From Pseudomonas viridiflava (GTDB lineage Bacteria > Pseudomonadota > Gammaproteobacteria > Pseudomonadales > Pseudomonadaceae): a DNA stretch of 64,000 nucleotides. A program made the position numbers and the translations under genes. The stretch spans positions 806,001 through 870,000 of the forward strand of contig NZ_UTVH01000001.1 in the NCBI RefSeq assembly GCF_900585905.1, written 5' to 3'. Under the pieces are notes generated by a model. The model was not told the origin of the DNA, searched no databases, and saw only the letters and a program-made list of their open reading frames with translations. Of the stretch, positions 45,536 to 54,715 are shown one piece after another. Every line of letters starts with the position of its first letter. Position 1 is the stretch's first letter.

Positions 45536-46449
45536 GTGCATTGCTGATCGAAAGCAGCACGCCGTTGTGTCTGCTGCAGGACGCCGGGCGCTTTGGCGTG
45601 CGTCATCTGGGTGTGACCCAGGGCGGCGCGTTGGACTGGGTGTCGATGTCGTGGGCCAACCGGCTGCTTGGCAACCGGCTGGATGCCGCCGTGGTCGAAA
45701 TCACCCTGGGCGGCCTGACGCTGGTGGCGCAGCAGGATGGCTGCCTGGCACTTGCCGGTGCCGACCTGGATGCGATGCTCGACGAACGGCCGCTCTCGCC
45801 CTGGCGCAGTTTTTTCATTCGCCAGGGGCAGCGTCTGAGTTTCCGCCAACCTGTGCTGGGCGCCCGCGCTTATCTGGCGGCGCCAGGCGGGTTTGACGCG
45901 CCCTCGGTGCTGGGCAGTTGCTCCACCGTCAGTCGCGAACAACTGGGCGGCACCGATGGCTTGGGCAAAGCCCTGGCTCAAGGCGAGCATCTGACGTATT
46001 CAGGCGCGGCCTTCCAGCTAGGGGCATTGTCGCCGCAGCAGATCCCCAATCTCGCTGATCCAGCGCCTCTGGACCTCGTGCTGGGCGCGCAGGCGGGCGC
46101 CTTCAGCGGCCAGAGCCTGTTCGAGGTGTTCAACAATGACTGGGTGCTGGACAGCCGCGGCGACCGCATGGGTATACGCCTGCTCGGGCCACAGTTGATC
46201 TATCAAGGCGCGGCGATGATTTCCGAAGGTATTCCGTTGGGCGCGATACAAGTGCCACCCGACGGCCAGCCTATCGTCCTGCTCAACGACCGACAGACCA
46301 TCGGCGGTTATCCACGGCTGGGCGCATTGACCCCGCTGTCCCTGGCCCGACTCGCCCAACGTCTGCCCGGTAGCACTGTGCGGCTCAGACCGGTGGTGCA
46401 AGCCACGGCACATGCGCAGCATGTGGGGTATGTGCGGATGTTGGGTTGA
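45532..46449 (+). CDS. pxpC: 5-oxoprolinase subunit PxpC (KipA-like)
   Basis: 305 residues, biotin-dependent carboxyltransferase-like family. Visible blocks are LLQDAGRFGVRHLGVTQGGA, AYLAAPGGFDAP, DSRGDRMGIRLLG, ISEGIPLGAIQVPPDGQPIV and LLNDRQTIGGYPRL. Last gene of the pxpABC unit; a non-coding repeat island follows. Confidence 0.93.
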   Translation: MSALLIESSTPLCLLQDAGRFGVRHLGVTQGGALDWVSMSWANRLLGNRLDAAVVEITLGGLTLVAQQDGCLALAGADLDAMLDERPLSPWRSFFIRQGQRLSFRQPVLGARAYLAAPGGFDAPSVLGSCSTVSREQLGGTDGLGKALAQGEHLTYSGAAFQLGALSPQQIPNLADPAPLDLVLGAQAGAFSGQSLFEVFNNDWVLDSRGDRMGIRLLGPQLIYQGAAMISEGIPLGAIQVPPDGQPIVLLNDRQTIGGYPRLGALTPLSLARLAQRLPGSTVRLRPVVQATAHAQHVGYVRMLG

Positions 46450-46524
46450 TAAGCGGCATTTACTGAAGTGTGCGAAGACGATCTACGCTTCTCGCCAGCG
46501 GCATTAGCGGCGCTGTTGAGCTTT

Positions 46525-46773
46525 GGTTTCGCCCTAACGGTCGACCCCCTTTGTTACGGCAAAGGGGGGAAACCATTTTTCGCTGGCGTCCGGCCCCCGC
46601 TTCGCGGGGGTTCCTTCGCTCCGGCACCGTGGTGGGGGCACGCGCCGACGGGCCATCCATGGCCCAACGGCGCTCGCTCGGCATCCATGCCGAGCGACCC
46701 CCACCACGGCACCTGCGCTCAGCCTCCCGACGCTCCACTCTGCGGTGTTCTTGAGATCGCAGCGTTGCAATTG
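46525..46773. repeat. Left arm of a large inverted repeat
   Basis: About 249 bases, imperfectly matched in reverse by 47422-47671. It opens with GGTTTCGCCCTAACGGTCGA and closes with CGCAGCGTTGCAATTG. Nested hairpins inside include CGCTCGGCAT/ATGCCGAGCG, GGGCCATCCATGGCCC and CCCCCGCTTCGCGGGGG. No transposase or other gene is present. Confidence 0.85.
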
Positions 46774-46853
46774 CCTCCGCATGCACGCGGCGGATTTTTA
46801 TCGATGCGTCGTGGATCGCAGCGCGGCGAATAGCATCGGCAGGACAATTAAAA

Positions 46854-47044
46854 GCGCTCCTACGCAACTCCTGGTTGCCGTCGGGCGCGTGGTGCCAGGC
46901 AGTAGCGTTGTGAATATCGACTGAGGCATACAAACCTAAACGCGCGGGGACTGTAGGAGGTTCCGGGGTGGCGCTCCACCGAGCAACGCGAGGCAGCGAT
47001 TGCGGCCTGACACAACGCTTTCGCAGCCTTCGGCAGCTCCTACG
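46854..47044 (+). repeat. Direct repeat unit 1 inside the inverted-repeat structure
   Basis: GCGCTCCTACG, GCGTGGTGCCAGGCAGTAGC, TTGTGAATATCGACTGA and a REP-like palindrome (GTAGGAGGTTCCGGGGTGG to CGGCAGCTCCTACGG) occur in the same order in unit 2 at 47197-47394, with few differences. Confidence 0.8.
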
Positions 47045-47117
47045 GATTTGTTCCGACGCGGTGTCAATCGCAAACAGCGTCCGGCGTCGGCACCACGATC
47101 AAAAACGCGCCACAGGC

Positions 47118-47207
47118 TGTAGGAGCGCGCTTGCCCGCGATTGGGTTTCAAACGTCGACACATTCGGTGCCTGACCCTGCGCTATCGCGGGCAAGCGCGC
47201 TCCTACG
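47118..47207. repeat. REP-like palindrome between the two direct repeat units
   Basis: CTGTAGGAGCGCGCTTGCCC and GGGCAAGCGCGCTCCTACG face each other across about 50 bases. It is the same family as the elements at 33858 and 56363. Confidence 0.85.
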
Positions 47208-47394
47208 TAATTCTGTTTGCCGGAGGGTGCGTGGTGCCAGGCAGTAGCTGTTGTGAATATCGACTGAGAAACACAAACCCAAACGCGCGGGGGACTGTAG
47301 GAGGTTCCGGGGTGGCGCTCCACCGAGCAATGCGAGGCAGCGATCGCGATCTGCCTGACACAACGCTTTCGCAGCCTTCGGCAGCTCCTACGGA
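47197..47394 (+). repeat. Direct repeat unit 2 inside the inverted-repeat structure
   Basis: Near-identical in content and order to 46854-47044, including the embedded REP-like palindrome at 47295-47393. It shares its first bases with the end of the intervening REP element. Confidence 0.8.
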
Positions 47395-47421
47395 TGGTAG
47401 TGCCTTGCTTTTTTGCAGTGT

Positions 47422-47671
47422 CAATTGCAACGCTGCGATCTTGGGCGCACCGCTAACCGAGCGTCGGGAGGCCGAGTGGAGGTGCCGTGGTGTGGGTCGC
47501 TCGGCATGGATGCCGAGCGAGCGCCGTTGGGCCATGGATGGCCCGTCGGCGCGTACCCACACCACGGTGCCGGAGCGAGGGTACCCCTGCGAAGCAGGGG
47601 CCGGACGCCAGCGATAACGGTTTTGGTTACTTTTGCCTAGACAAAAGTGACTCGACCGTCAGGGCGAAACC
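47422..47671. repeat. Right arm of the large inverted repeat
   Basis: Reverse complement, with mismatches and small indels, of 46525-46773. It begins CAATTGCAACGCTGCGATC and ends CGACCGTCAGGGCGAAACC. The arms are separated by about 650 bases. Confidence 0.85.
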
Positions 47672-47739
47672 AGAGGGCGCAGACACCGCAAATACAGTTG
47701 CCGCCACTCAAACAAAAGGGCCCCCATTCATCTCGGAAC

Positions 47740-47832
47740 TGTAGAAGCGCCCGGGGGCGGCGCTCCACCGAACAAGGCAGCGATGACGACCTGCCTGACA
47801 CAGCGCTTCGCGGCCTTCGGCAGCTCCTACGT
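47740..47832. repeat. REP-like palindrome beside the VWA gene
   Basis: CTGTAGAAGCGCCCGGGGGC and CCTTCGGCAGCTCCTACG bound a unit like those in the adjacent island. It lies 17 bases downstream of the minus-strand VWA gene stop. Confidence 0.7.
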
Positions 47833-47848
47833 CATCTCGCGTGACGCA

Positions 47849-49027
47849 TCACTTCGACAGAAACCTCATCCCTTCTTCCAGCCCGCGCAGAGTGAGGGGG
47901 TACATTTGGTCTTCGATCAGATCGCGGACGATGTGGGTAGACGTGGTGTAGGCCCAGGCGTCTTTCGGGTAGGGGTTGATCCAGATGAGTTTCTTGAACT
48001 TGGCCGTGAAGCGTTGCATCCACAGATAGCCAGGTTCTTCGTTCCAGTGCTCGACGCTGCCGCCCGCCTGGGTGATTTCATAGGGCGCCATGGAAGCATC
48101 GCCGATGAAAATGACTTTGTAGTCGGCGCCGTATTTATGCAGCAGGTCCTGAGTTGAAGTGCTTTCCGAGCCGCGCCGGGCGTTGTTTTTCCAGACCGCT
48201 TCGTAAATGAAGTTATGGAAGTAGAAGTACTCCAGATGCTTGAACTCGGTCTTGCAGGCCGAAAACAGTTCTTCGCAGACTTTGACGTGGGCGTCCATGG
48301 AACCGCCAATGTCGAACAACAGCAGCAACTTGATGGTATTGCGTCGCTCGGGCCGCATCTGGATATTGAGCAGGCCGGCATCGCGGGCCGTGTGATCAAT
48401 GGTGCCGTCGATGTCCAGCTCTTCCGCCGCGCCCTGGCGCGCGAACTTGCGCAGGCGACGTAATGCGATCTTGATGTTGCGGGTGCCCAACTCGACCTGA
48501 TCGTCGAGGTTCTTGTATTCGCGCTGATCCCACACCTTGACGGCCTTGCCCTGGCGCTCGCCTGCGTCGCCGACACGAATGCCTTCGGGGTTGTAACCGC
48601 CGGAGCCAAACGGGCTGGTGCCGCCGGTGCCGATCCATTTGCTGCCACCGGCATGGCGCTCTTTCTGTTCTTCAAGACGCTGCTTGAAGGCTTCGATCAG
48701 CTTGTCCAGCCCGCCCAGGGTCTGGATCTGCGCGCGTTCCTCATCGCTCAGCGAACGCTCGAATTCCTTGCGCAGCCAGTCTTCGGGGATGAGGGCCTTG
48801 AGCGCGTCATCCAGTTTCTCCAGCCCGTTGAAATAGGCACTGAACGCCCGGTCGAACTTGTCGAAATGGCGTTCATCCTTGACCAGGATGGTGCGCGCGA
48901 GGAAATAGAACTCGTCCATGTCGGCGAACGTGACCCGCTGTTGCAGCGCGTTGATCAGGTCCAGCAGTTCGCGTACCGAGACGGGCACCTTGGCCGCGCG
49001 CATTTCATTGAACAGGTTAAGCAGCAT
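47849..49027 (-). CDS. VWA-domain (CoxE-like) protein
   Basis: 392 residues. A C-terminal von Willebrand A domain (about 215-392) holds the MIDAS-like LLLLFDIGGSMDAHVKVCEE, with the middle residues FDIGGS altered from the usual DxSGS. The first half is helical, with LSDEERAQIQTLGGLDKLIE and a Gly-rich GSKWIGTGGTSPFGSGG linker. It follows the MoxR gene on the same strand after 13 bases; MoxR and VWA pairs are thought to act as chaperones or metal-insertion machines. Client unknown here. Confidence 0.9.
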   Translation of the reverse strand: MLLNLFNEMRAAKVPVSVRELLDLINALQQRVTFADMDEFYFLARTILVKDERHFDKFDRAFSAYFNGLEKLDDALKALIPEDWLRKEFERSLSDEERAQIQTLGGLDKLIEAFKQRLEEQKERHAGGSKWIGTGGTSPFGSGGYNPEGIRVGDAGERQGKAVKVWDQREYKNLDDQVELGTRNIKIALRRLRKFARQGAAEELDIDGTIDHTARDAGLLNIQMRPERRNTIKLLLLFDIGGSMDAHVKVCEELFSACKTEFKHLEYFYFHNFIYEAVWKNNARRGSESTSTQDLLHKYGADYKVIFIGDASMAPYEITQAGGSVEHWNEEPGYLWMQRFTAKFKKLIWINPYPKDAWAYTTSTHIVRDLIEDQMYPLTLRGLEEGMRFLSK

Positions 49028-49040
49028 GGCTCCTCCGCAC

Positions 49041-49886
49041 TCAACGGTTACCGCGACGGCTCATGAACGCCAGGCGCTCGAGCAACTGCACGTCCTGCTC
49101 GTTCTTGACCAGTGCGCCGGCCAGCGGCGGAATCGCCTTGGTCGGATCGCGCTCACGCAGTACGGCTTCACCGATGTTGTCGGCCATCAGCAACTTGAGC
49201 CAGTCCACCAGTTCCGAGGTGGAAGGTTTTTTCTTCAGGCCCGGCACTTTGCGCACGTCGAAGAACACGTCCAGCGCTTCACTGACCAGTTCTTTCTTGA
49301 TGTCCGGATAGTGCACGTCGACGATCTTCTGCAGTGTCGCGCGGTCCGGGAAAGCGATGTAATGAAAGAAGCAGCGGCGCAGGAAGGCGTCGGGCAGTTC
49401 CTTTTCATTGTTGGAGGTAATGATGATGATCGGGCGCACTTTGGCTTTGATGGTTTCATCCGTCTCGTAGACGTAGAACTCCATCTTGTCGAGTTCCTGC
49501 AACAGGTCGTTAGGGAATTCGATATCGGCCTTGTCGATCTCATCGATCAGCAGGATGACGCGCTCTTCTGCCTCGAAGGCTTCCCACAACTTGCCTTTCT
49601 TCAGGTAGTTGCGCACATCGTGAACCTTGTCCACGCCCAGTTGCGAATCACGCAGGCGGCTGACGGCGTCGTATTCGTACAGGCCCTGATGCGCCTTGGT
49701 GGTGGATTTGATATGCCAGGTAATCAGTCTGGCGCCGAAGGACTCGGCCAGTTGTTCGGCCAGCATGGTTTTGCCGGTGCCGGGCTCACCCTTGACCAGC
49801 AGCGGCCGTTCCAGAGTGATTGCCGCGTTGACCGCCAGCTTGAGATCGTCAGTGGCGACGTATGCGCGGGTACCTTCAAACTTCAT
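49041..49886 (-). CDS. MoxR-family AAA+ ATPase
   Basis: 281 residues. Walker A GEPGTGKTMLAEQ, Walker B VILLIDEIDKAD, sensor 1 IIITSNNEKEL and an arginine finger region (DAFLRRCFFHYIAFPDRA) are present. It pairs with the VWA protein encoded directly downstream. No methanol or nitric oxide enzyme is nearby, so the chaperone target is open. Confidence 0.93.
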   Translation of the reverse strand: MKFEGTRAYVATDDLKLAVNAAITLERPLLVKGEPGTGKTMLAEQLAESFGARLITWHIKSTTKAHQGLYEYDAVSRLRDSQLGVDKVHDVRNYLKKGKLWEAFEAEERVILLIDEIDKADIEFPNDLLQELDKMEFYVYETDETIKAKVRPIIIITSNNEKELPDAFLRRCFFHYIAFPDRATLQKIVDVHYPDIKKELVSEALDVFFDVRKVPGLKKKPSTSELVDWLKLLMADNIGEAVLRERDPTKAIPPLAGALVKNEQDVQLLERLAFMSRRGNR

Positions 49887-49988
49887 CGTGAATCCTCGAG
49901 CAGGACGCGCGGCAATTGCCCGCGCGTTGCGGATAAACCGGAGCGTGTGGGGACTATAGCGTGCAGGCCGGGGGGCTGGGAACGAAGA

Positions 49989-50015
49989 GCGAGTATTCAG
50001 TCAATGAATACTCGC
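49989..50015 (-). terminator. Terminator of the DUF748 gene
   Basis: Perfect 11-base stem GCGAGTATTCA / TGAATACTCGC with a five-base loop. On the minus strand it lies 12 bases after the DUF748 stop and is followed by TCTTCGTT. Confidence 0.65.
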
Positions 50016-50027
50016 GTGTCACGCTGA

Positions 50028-51095
50028 TCAGCCCTTGCTGTTGTCATAGCGTGCATTGAAGGCCTGGATAAAGGCATTGCGCAGGATTTGCAAAAATGCC
50101 TGAAAAGCGCTGACGTCCTGGTTGTGCACGCTGCCACTGAGGTCAACCCGCGTGGCGAACTGGTTTTCGCTCTGGTTCTTGAGCACCGTTTCGCCGCCGC
50201 CGACTACCGCTTCCCAGATCGAGCGGAAGAAGCCTTTGTTCTGGTTTTCGACGTCCTGCTGCCAGTTGAACACGTCGACGTTGCGCAGCAGCGGCTTGAT
50301 GTAACCGCTGAGCTTGCCTTTATTGGCCTGGGCTTCGATCACCAGATCACCTTCGCCTGCGTTGAAGTCGAACTTGCCGTAGGCGGCAGCGAAATCATTC
50401 AGGCGCTTGAGTTGAACGCCTGTGGCGCGCAGGCGGAAGTCGAAATCTTCAAAGTTGCTGAACGGGTCGAACGTCGCCCTGGAGTCAAGCTTGGCATGGC
50501 CTTCGAGCAGCGCCTCGCCTTCGAAGCGGGCGTCACGATTGCCTTTGAGGTCTTCGACGTTGGTCAGGTTGTAAAGCGTGGCGTTGACCTTGTCGGCCTC
50601 GATCTTGACCTTCGGCGTGGTGCTGAAGTTGTTGAAGGTAATCTTGCCGTCGTTGATGTGCACTTCGTTGAGGGTGATCGGCAGCAGCTTGTTCATCTGG
50701 TCCTGCCAGTCGGTGCCTTGACCGGTCTGCGACGCCTGCTTGTCTTTGCCGCCATCGACGAAGTTGAGCTCCGGCTGATTGAACATCACCTCGGCCACCA
50801 CCGCGTGCTTATGCCAGAGCGCATGCCAGCTCACTGCCAGCTCGATCACCGGCACTTTGACGAACGGCACGGGCACCTTGCCGTCGACCTTGACGATGTT
50901 CAGGCCATTGATGCGGTAGGCGCCACGCCACCAAGCCAGGTCGACGTCACTGATCTGGCCGCGGTAGTCGCCCATGTCGGCGAGTTTGCCGTTCAGATAA
51001 TCGCGCACCAGATAGGGCAGGGCGATATTCAGGGCGATCAGCAGGATGATGATTCCAGCCAGGGTCCAGAGTGGCCAGCTGTAGCGACGTTTCAT
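50028..51095 (-). CDS. AsmA-like DUF748 protein
   Basis: 355 residues. One N-terminal membrane helix (about 7-27, WTLAGIIILLIALNIALPYL) and a periplasmic beta-rich AsmA/DUF748 body containing ELNFVDGGKDKQ and ITLNEVHINDGKITFNNF. AsmA-like proteins are thought to shape lipid transport across the periplasm. ATG 51095 was chosen because the helix follows it; a longer frame upstream is not protein-like. Divergent from cysK. Confidence 0.85.
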   Translation of the reverse strand: MKRRYSWPLWTLAGIIILLIALNIALPYLVRDYLNGKLADMGDYRGQISDVDLAWWRGAYRINGLNIVKVDGKVPVPFVKVPVIELAVSWHALWHKHAVVAEVMFNQPELNFVDGGKDKQASQTGQGTDWQDQMNKLLPITLNEVHINDGKITFNNFSTTPKVKIEADKVNATLYNLTNVEDLKGNRDARFEGEALLEGHAKLDSRATFDPFSNFEDFDFRLRATGVQLKRLNDFAAAYGKFDFNAGEGDLVIEAQANKGKLSGYIKPLLRNVDVFNWQQDVENQNKGFFRSIWEAVVGGGETVLKNQSENQFATRVDLSGSVHNQDVSAFQAFLQILRNAFIQAFNARYDNSKG

Positions 51096-51236
51096 GGCAA
51101 TGGTCTCAGGTTCTGATCTGTTGTTGACTGCTGGCAGCGCCATCGGTTCGCTCTGACTGGACGCCTACAGGCGTGAAGCATAGGCTTGCAGGCCAAGCTT
51201 CGTATCTGACCTGCGAACGTGCACAAGGATTTTGCC

Positions 51237-52211
51237 ATGAGCCGTATCTACGCTGACAACGCCCACTCCATCGGCAACACGCCTCTGGTGCAGATCAACC
51301 GCATCGCGCCGCGAGGCGTGACCATTCTGGCCAAGATCGAAGGCCGCAACCCGGGTTATTCGGTCAAGTGCCGGATCGGCGCCAGCATGATCTGGGACGC
51401 TGAAAGCAAGGGTAGACTCAAACCCGGCATGACCATCGTCGAGCCGACCTCCGGCAACACCGGCATAGGCCTGGCATTCGTGGCGGCGGCCCGAGGTTAC
51501 AAATTGATGCTGACCATGCCTGCGTCCATGAGCATTGAGCGGCGCAAAGTACTCAAGGCGCTGGGGGCCGAGCTGGTGCTCACCGAGGCTGCCCAGGGCA
51601 TGAAGGGCGCTATCGCAAAAGCCGAGGAGCTGTTGGCTGGCAATCCGGACACCTTCTTCATGCCCGCGCAATTCGATAACCCGGCCAACCCGGCTATTCA
51701 TGAAAAAACCACCGGCCCGGAAATCTGGAACGACACCGATGGCACCATCGACGTGCTGGTCGCGGGCGTCGGCACGGGCGGTACGATCACTGGTATTTCA
51801 CGCTACATCAAGCACACGGCTGGCAAGCCGATCCTCTCGGTGGCCGTTGAGCCCATCGGTTCGCCGATCATCACCCAGGCCCGCGCCGGTCAGCCAATCC
51901 AGCCCAGCCCGCACAAGATTCAGGGCATTGGTGCCGGTTTCATCCCGGCCAACCTTGATTTGTCGATTGTCGACCGGGTCGAACTGGTCAGCGATGATGA
52001 AGCCAAAGCCATGGCCCTGCGCTTGATGCAGGAGGAGGGCATTCTCTGTGGTATCTCCTGTGGCGCGGCCATGGCGGCTGCCGTGCGTCTGGCGCAGGCG
52101 CCGGAAATGCAGGGCAAGACTATCGTGGTGATTCTGCCGGATTCAGGTGAGCGCTACCTGTCGAGCATGCTCTTCAGCGACCTGTTCACCGATCAGGAAA
52201 TGCAGCAGTAA
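51237..52211 (+). CDS. cysK: Cysteine synthase A
   Basis: PLP-dependent O-acetylserine sulfhydrylase, 324 residues. Lys44 in [11 protein letters not shown] binds [22 protein letters not shown] and [18 protein letters not shown] are further cofactor-binding blocks. The C-terminal active-site region is [16 protein letters not shown] 51237 follows AAGGA and matches the conserved [20 protein letters not shown]. An in-frame ATG 18 bases upstream is less family-like. Confidence 0.94.
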   Translation: MSRIYADNAHSIGNTPLVQINRIAPRGVTILAKIEGRNPGYSVKCRIGASMIWDAESKGRLKPGMTIVEPTSGNTGIGLAFVAAARGYKLMLTMPASMSIERRKVLKALGAELVLTEAAQGMKGAIAKAEELLAGNPDTFFMPAQFDNPANPAIHEKTTGPEIWNDTDGTIDVLVAGVGTGGTITGISRYIKHTAGKPILSVAVEPIGSPIITQARAGQPIQPSPHKIQGIGAGFIPANLDLSIVDRVELVSDDEAKAMALRLMQEEGILCGISCGAAMAAAVRLAQAPEMQGKTIVVILPDSGERYLSSMLFSDLFTDQEMQQ

Positions 52212-52356
52212 CACCGCGTTTGCATTCGCCTGCTTCTGGTCCGGCGGACGAAGGTTTATCATGCCCGGCTGATCGGGCGCCTCTGCAGCGTTCGACGCGT
52301 GACTACATTCATTAGCAGTACAGCGCCAGGCCCGGGTCTGGTGCGGGGAGAGTGAG

Positions 52357-53295
52357 ATGACGTTTTCATTTGCTGCCAAGGCATCGCTGCTGATGCTGTT
52401 TCTGGGCAGCACGCTGTATGTTCATTTGCGTGGCAAGGCGCGGCTGCCGCTGCTGCGTCAGTTCGTCAATCATTCAGCGCTCTTCGCACCTTACAACGCT
52501 CTGATGTACCTGTTCTCGGCAGTGCCATCACGGCCTTACCTGGACCGCCGCGCCTTCCCCGAACTGGATGTGCTCAAGGACAACTGGCAGACCATTCGCG
52601 AAGAAGCCATGCACCTGTTCGACGAGGGCTACATTCGCGCTGCCGAGAAGAACAACGATGCCGGTTTCGGTTCATTCTTCAAGAAAGGCTGGAAGCGTTT
52701 TTACCTGAAGTGGTACGACAAATCCCTGCCATCGGCCAATGCCCTGTGCCCGAAAACCGTTGCCTTGGTGAATTCGATTCCCAACGTCAAGGGGGCGATG
52801 TTCGCGCTGCTGCCTGGCAACAGCCACCTCAATCCGCACCGCGACCCGTTTGCCGGTTCGCTGCGCTATCACCTGGGGCTGTCGACGCCGAACTCCGACG
52901 CCTGCCGCATTTTCGTTGATGGCCAAGAGTACGCCTGGCGCGATGGCGACGATGTGATGTTTGACGAGACCTACGTGCACTGGGTCAAGAACGAAACTGA
53001 AGTCACTCGGGTGATTCTGTTCTGTGACATCGAGCGGCCGCTGAGCAACCGCATCATGACGCGCATCAACCGCTGGGTCAGCGGCTGGCTGGGCCGCGCC
53101 ACAGCGCCGCAGAATCTGGACGACGAGCGTGTCGGTGGCATCAACCAGGCTTACGCTTTCAGCAAGCGCTTCAGCGACAGGTTCAGCGGCAAGGTCAAAC
53201 AGTTCAAACGCAGCAACCCCAAAGCCTATCGCGTGCTGCGTCCGGTGATGGCGGTGGTGGTGCTGACACTGTTGGGGTATTGGTTGTTTGGTTGA
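52357..53295 (+). CDS. lpxO: LpxO-type lipid A hydroxylase (aspartyl/asparaginyl beta-hydroxylase family)
   Basis: 312 residues. An N-terminal membrane helix (about 4-22) and a C-terminal helix (about 292-311) bracket a jelly-roll oxygenase domain. Fe(II) and 2-oxoglutarate binding residues are suggested by HLNPHRDPFAGSLRYHLGL (His-x-Asp) and DETYVHWVKNETEVTRVILF (His and Arg). LpxO hydroxylates the secondary acyl chain of lipid A. The family match is firm; the exact lipid target is inferred. Confidence 0.88.
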   Translation: MTFSFAAKASLLMLFLGSTLYVHLRGKARLPLLRQFVNHSALFAPYNALMYLFSAVPSRPYLDRRAFPELDVLKDNWQTIREEAMHLFDEGYIRAAEKNNDAGFGSFFKKGWKRFYLKWYDKSLPSANALCPKTVALVNSIPNVKGAMFALLPGNSHLNPHRDPFAGSLRYHLGLSTPNSDACRIFVDGQEYAWRDGDDVMFDETYVHWVKNETEVTRVILFCDIERPLSNRIMTRINRWVSGWLGRATAPQNLDDERVGGINQAYAFSKRFSDRFSGKVKQFKRSNPKAYRVLRPVMAVVVLTLLGYWLFG

Positions 53296-53347
53296 TTGTT
53301 GTGATGAATATTCGGTAGGACCGGCTTCAGCCGGGAGGGCGTCATAT

Positions 53348-53449
53348 CTGTAGCGCACGAGCACCGCGAGGCCGCGATAGCGATTGGTCTGACACACCGC
53401 CATCGCTGCCTCGCGTTGCTCGGCGGAGCGCCACCCCGGTCGCTCTACA
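53348..53449. repeat. REP-like palindrome after lpxO
   Basis: TGTAGCGCACGAGCACCGCG at one end and GGAGCGCCACCCCGGTCGC at the other, containing GAGGCCGCGATAGCG and its inverted form. A truncated GGTAGGACCGGCTTCAGCC copy precedes it at 53314. Confidence 0.7.
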
Positions 53450-53469
53450 TCATGAACTGCCCCCGATCC

Positions 53470-53574
53470 TGTAGGAGCCCAGGAGCAGCGCGACTCGGCG
53501 ATGGCGTCCTGTCTGACACACCGCTATCGCGGCCTCGCGCTGCCCGGTGGAGCGCCACCCCGGTCGCGCCTACG
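53470..53574. repeat. Second REP-like palindrome between lpxO and the EamA gene
   Basis: Runs from TGTAGGAGCCCAGGAGCAGC to GGAGCGCCACCCCGGTCGCG, similar to 53348-53449 and in tandem with it. It lies between two convergent genes. Confidence 0.7.
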
Positions 53575-53583
53575 CTGAAAGCC

Positions 53584-54477
53584 TCAGCGCACTGCGCGAA
53601 CCGCAGGGCGCAACACCATCCACAGCGCCGCAGCAATCAGAATCCCGCCGTACACGTGAGCCATCGACAGTGGTTCATCCAGAAACAATGCGCCCCATAG
53701 CACGCCGAAGGGCGGAATCATGAAGGTCACCGTCATTGAACTGAGTGGCCCGATGCTGCTCATCAGGCGGAAATACAGGATGTAGGCGAACGCCGTGCAC
53801 ACCAGGCCCAGCCCCAGCAGTGACAGCCAGACACTGACGCCGCCCCAGCTTGCAGGCGGGTCGGTCAGCACCTTGTAGCCGAACAGTGGCAGCAACAGCA
53901 GCGTCGCGCCGAGCATGCTGCCCAGCGCCGAGAGACGGCTGTCGAGCCCGCCTTGCTGGTCCAGCCAGCGTCGGGTCAGGAAACCGGCGAAGCCGTAGCA
54001 GGTGGTCGCCAGCAGGCAGGAAACCGCGCCCATCAGCAGGTCCAGGTCAAACGCCACAGGCCCTGCGCGGGTCAGGATGCCGACGCCTACCAAGCCCAGA
54101 AACACCCCGCACAGTTTGGCCAGCGACAGCCTTTCACTGAAGAACAGCCCACCGATCAACACCCCCATCAGCGGCGTGGTGGCATTGAAGATAGAGGAAT
54201 AGCCTGCGGGCAGTACTTGCGCCGCCACCGAATACAGGGTGGCTGGCAGCCCGGAATTGATCACCCCCAGCAACATGCAGGTCTTGAGCTTGCCGCGAAA
54301 ATTCCAGTCGATGCGCATCAGTGCCAGGATCACCAGCAAACCGGCGGCCGCTATCGATACGCGAAAAAAGGCAGTGGGTACGGTGCCGAGCACCGGCGCA
54401 ATGATACGCATGAACAGAAAGCTGGCGCCCCAGATGGCCGCGAGCAGGAACAGACGCAGAATATCGGCAGGTTGCAT
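53584..54477 (-). CDS. EamA/DMT-family membrane transporter
   Basis: 297 residues with ten predicted membrane helices in two EamA repeats (about 5-135 and 150-290). The N-terminus reads MQPADILRLFLLAAIWGASF and the second repeat ends VLWGALFLDEPLSMAHVYGG. ATG 54477 has AAGGA upstream. Such carriers export amino acids, metabolites or other small molecules; the substrate is unknown. Confidence 0.88.
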   Translation of the reverse strand: MQPADILRLFLLAAIWGASFLFMRIIAPVLGTVPTAFFRVSIAAAGLLVILALMRIDWNFRGKLKTCMLLGVINSGLPATLYSVAAQVLPAGYSSIFNATTPLMGVLIGGLFFSERLSLAKLCGVFLGLVGVGILTRAGPVAFDLDLLMGAVSCLLATTCYGFAGFLTRRWLDQQGGLDSRLSALGSMLGATLLLLPLFGYKVLTDPPASWGGVSVWLSLLGLGLVCTAFAYILYFRLMSSIGPLSSMTVTFMIPPFGVLWGALFLDEPLSMAHVYGGILIAAALWMVLRPAVRAVR

Positions 54478-54715
54478 GGAAATCCTTCCTTGGCAGAAGG
54501 GCGGGAGTTTTACCGGGGAATGGGCAGTGTTGCAATTGCCTGGCGCCAATCGACCGCGCTTTGGCCTGGCCCAGACGCTTCCTGTCCGACAACCCTTTGA
54601 TTTTCAAGCCTGATGCCTGACAATCGCGGCCCTGTTTTTTGAGGGGACGTCGAACTGCCCGGTTTCCTGACACGTCCCCGCCATGTTGTATGACCGGCAA
54701 CGGAGATTCGACCGG

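Noticed and set aside
46949..47393. Possible CRISPR array
   Set aside because: The repeats are long, few and palindromic, with no regular spacers and no cas genes.
46468..47744. Many short open frames in the repeat island
   Set aside because: They occur on both strands, follow the palindromes, and have no ribosome sites. The repeats alone explain them.
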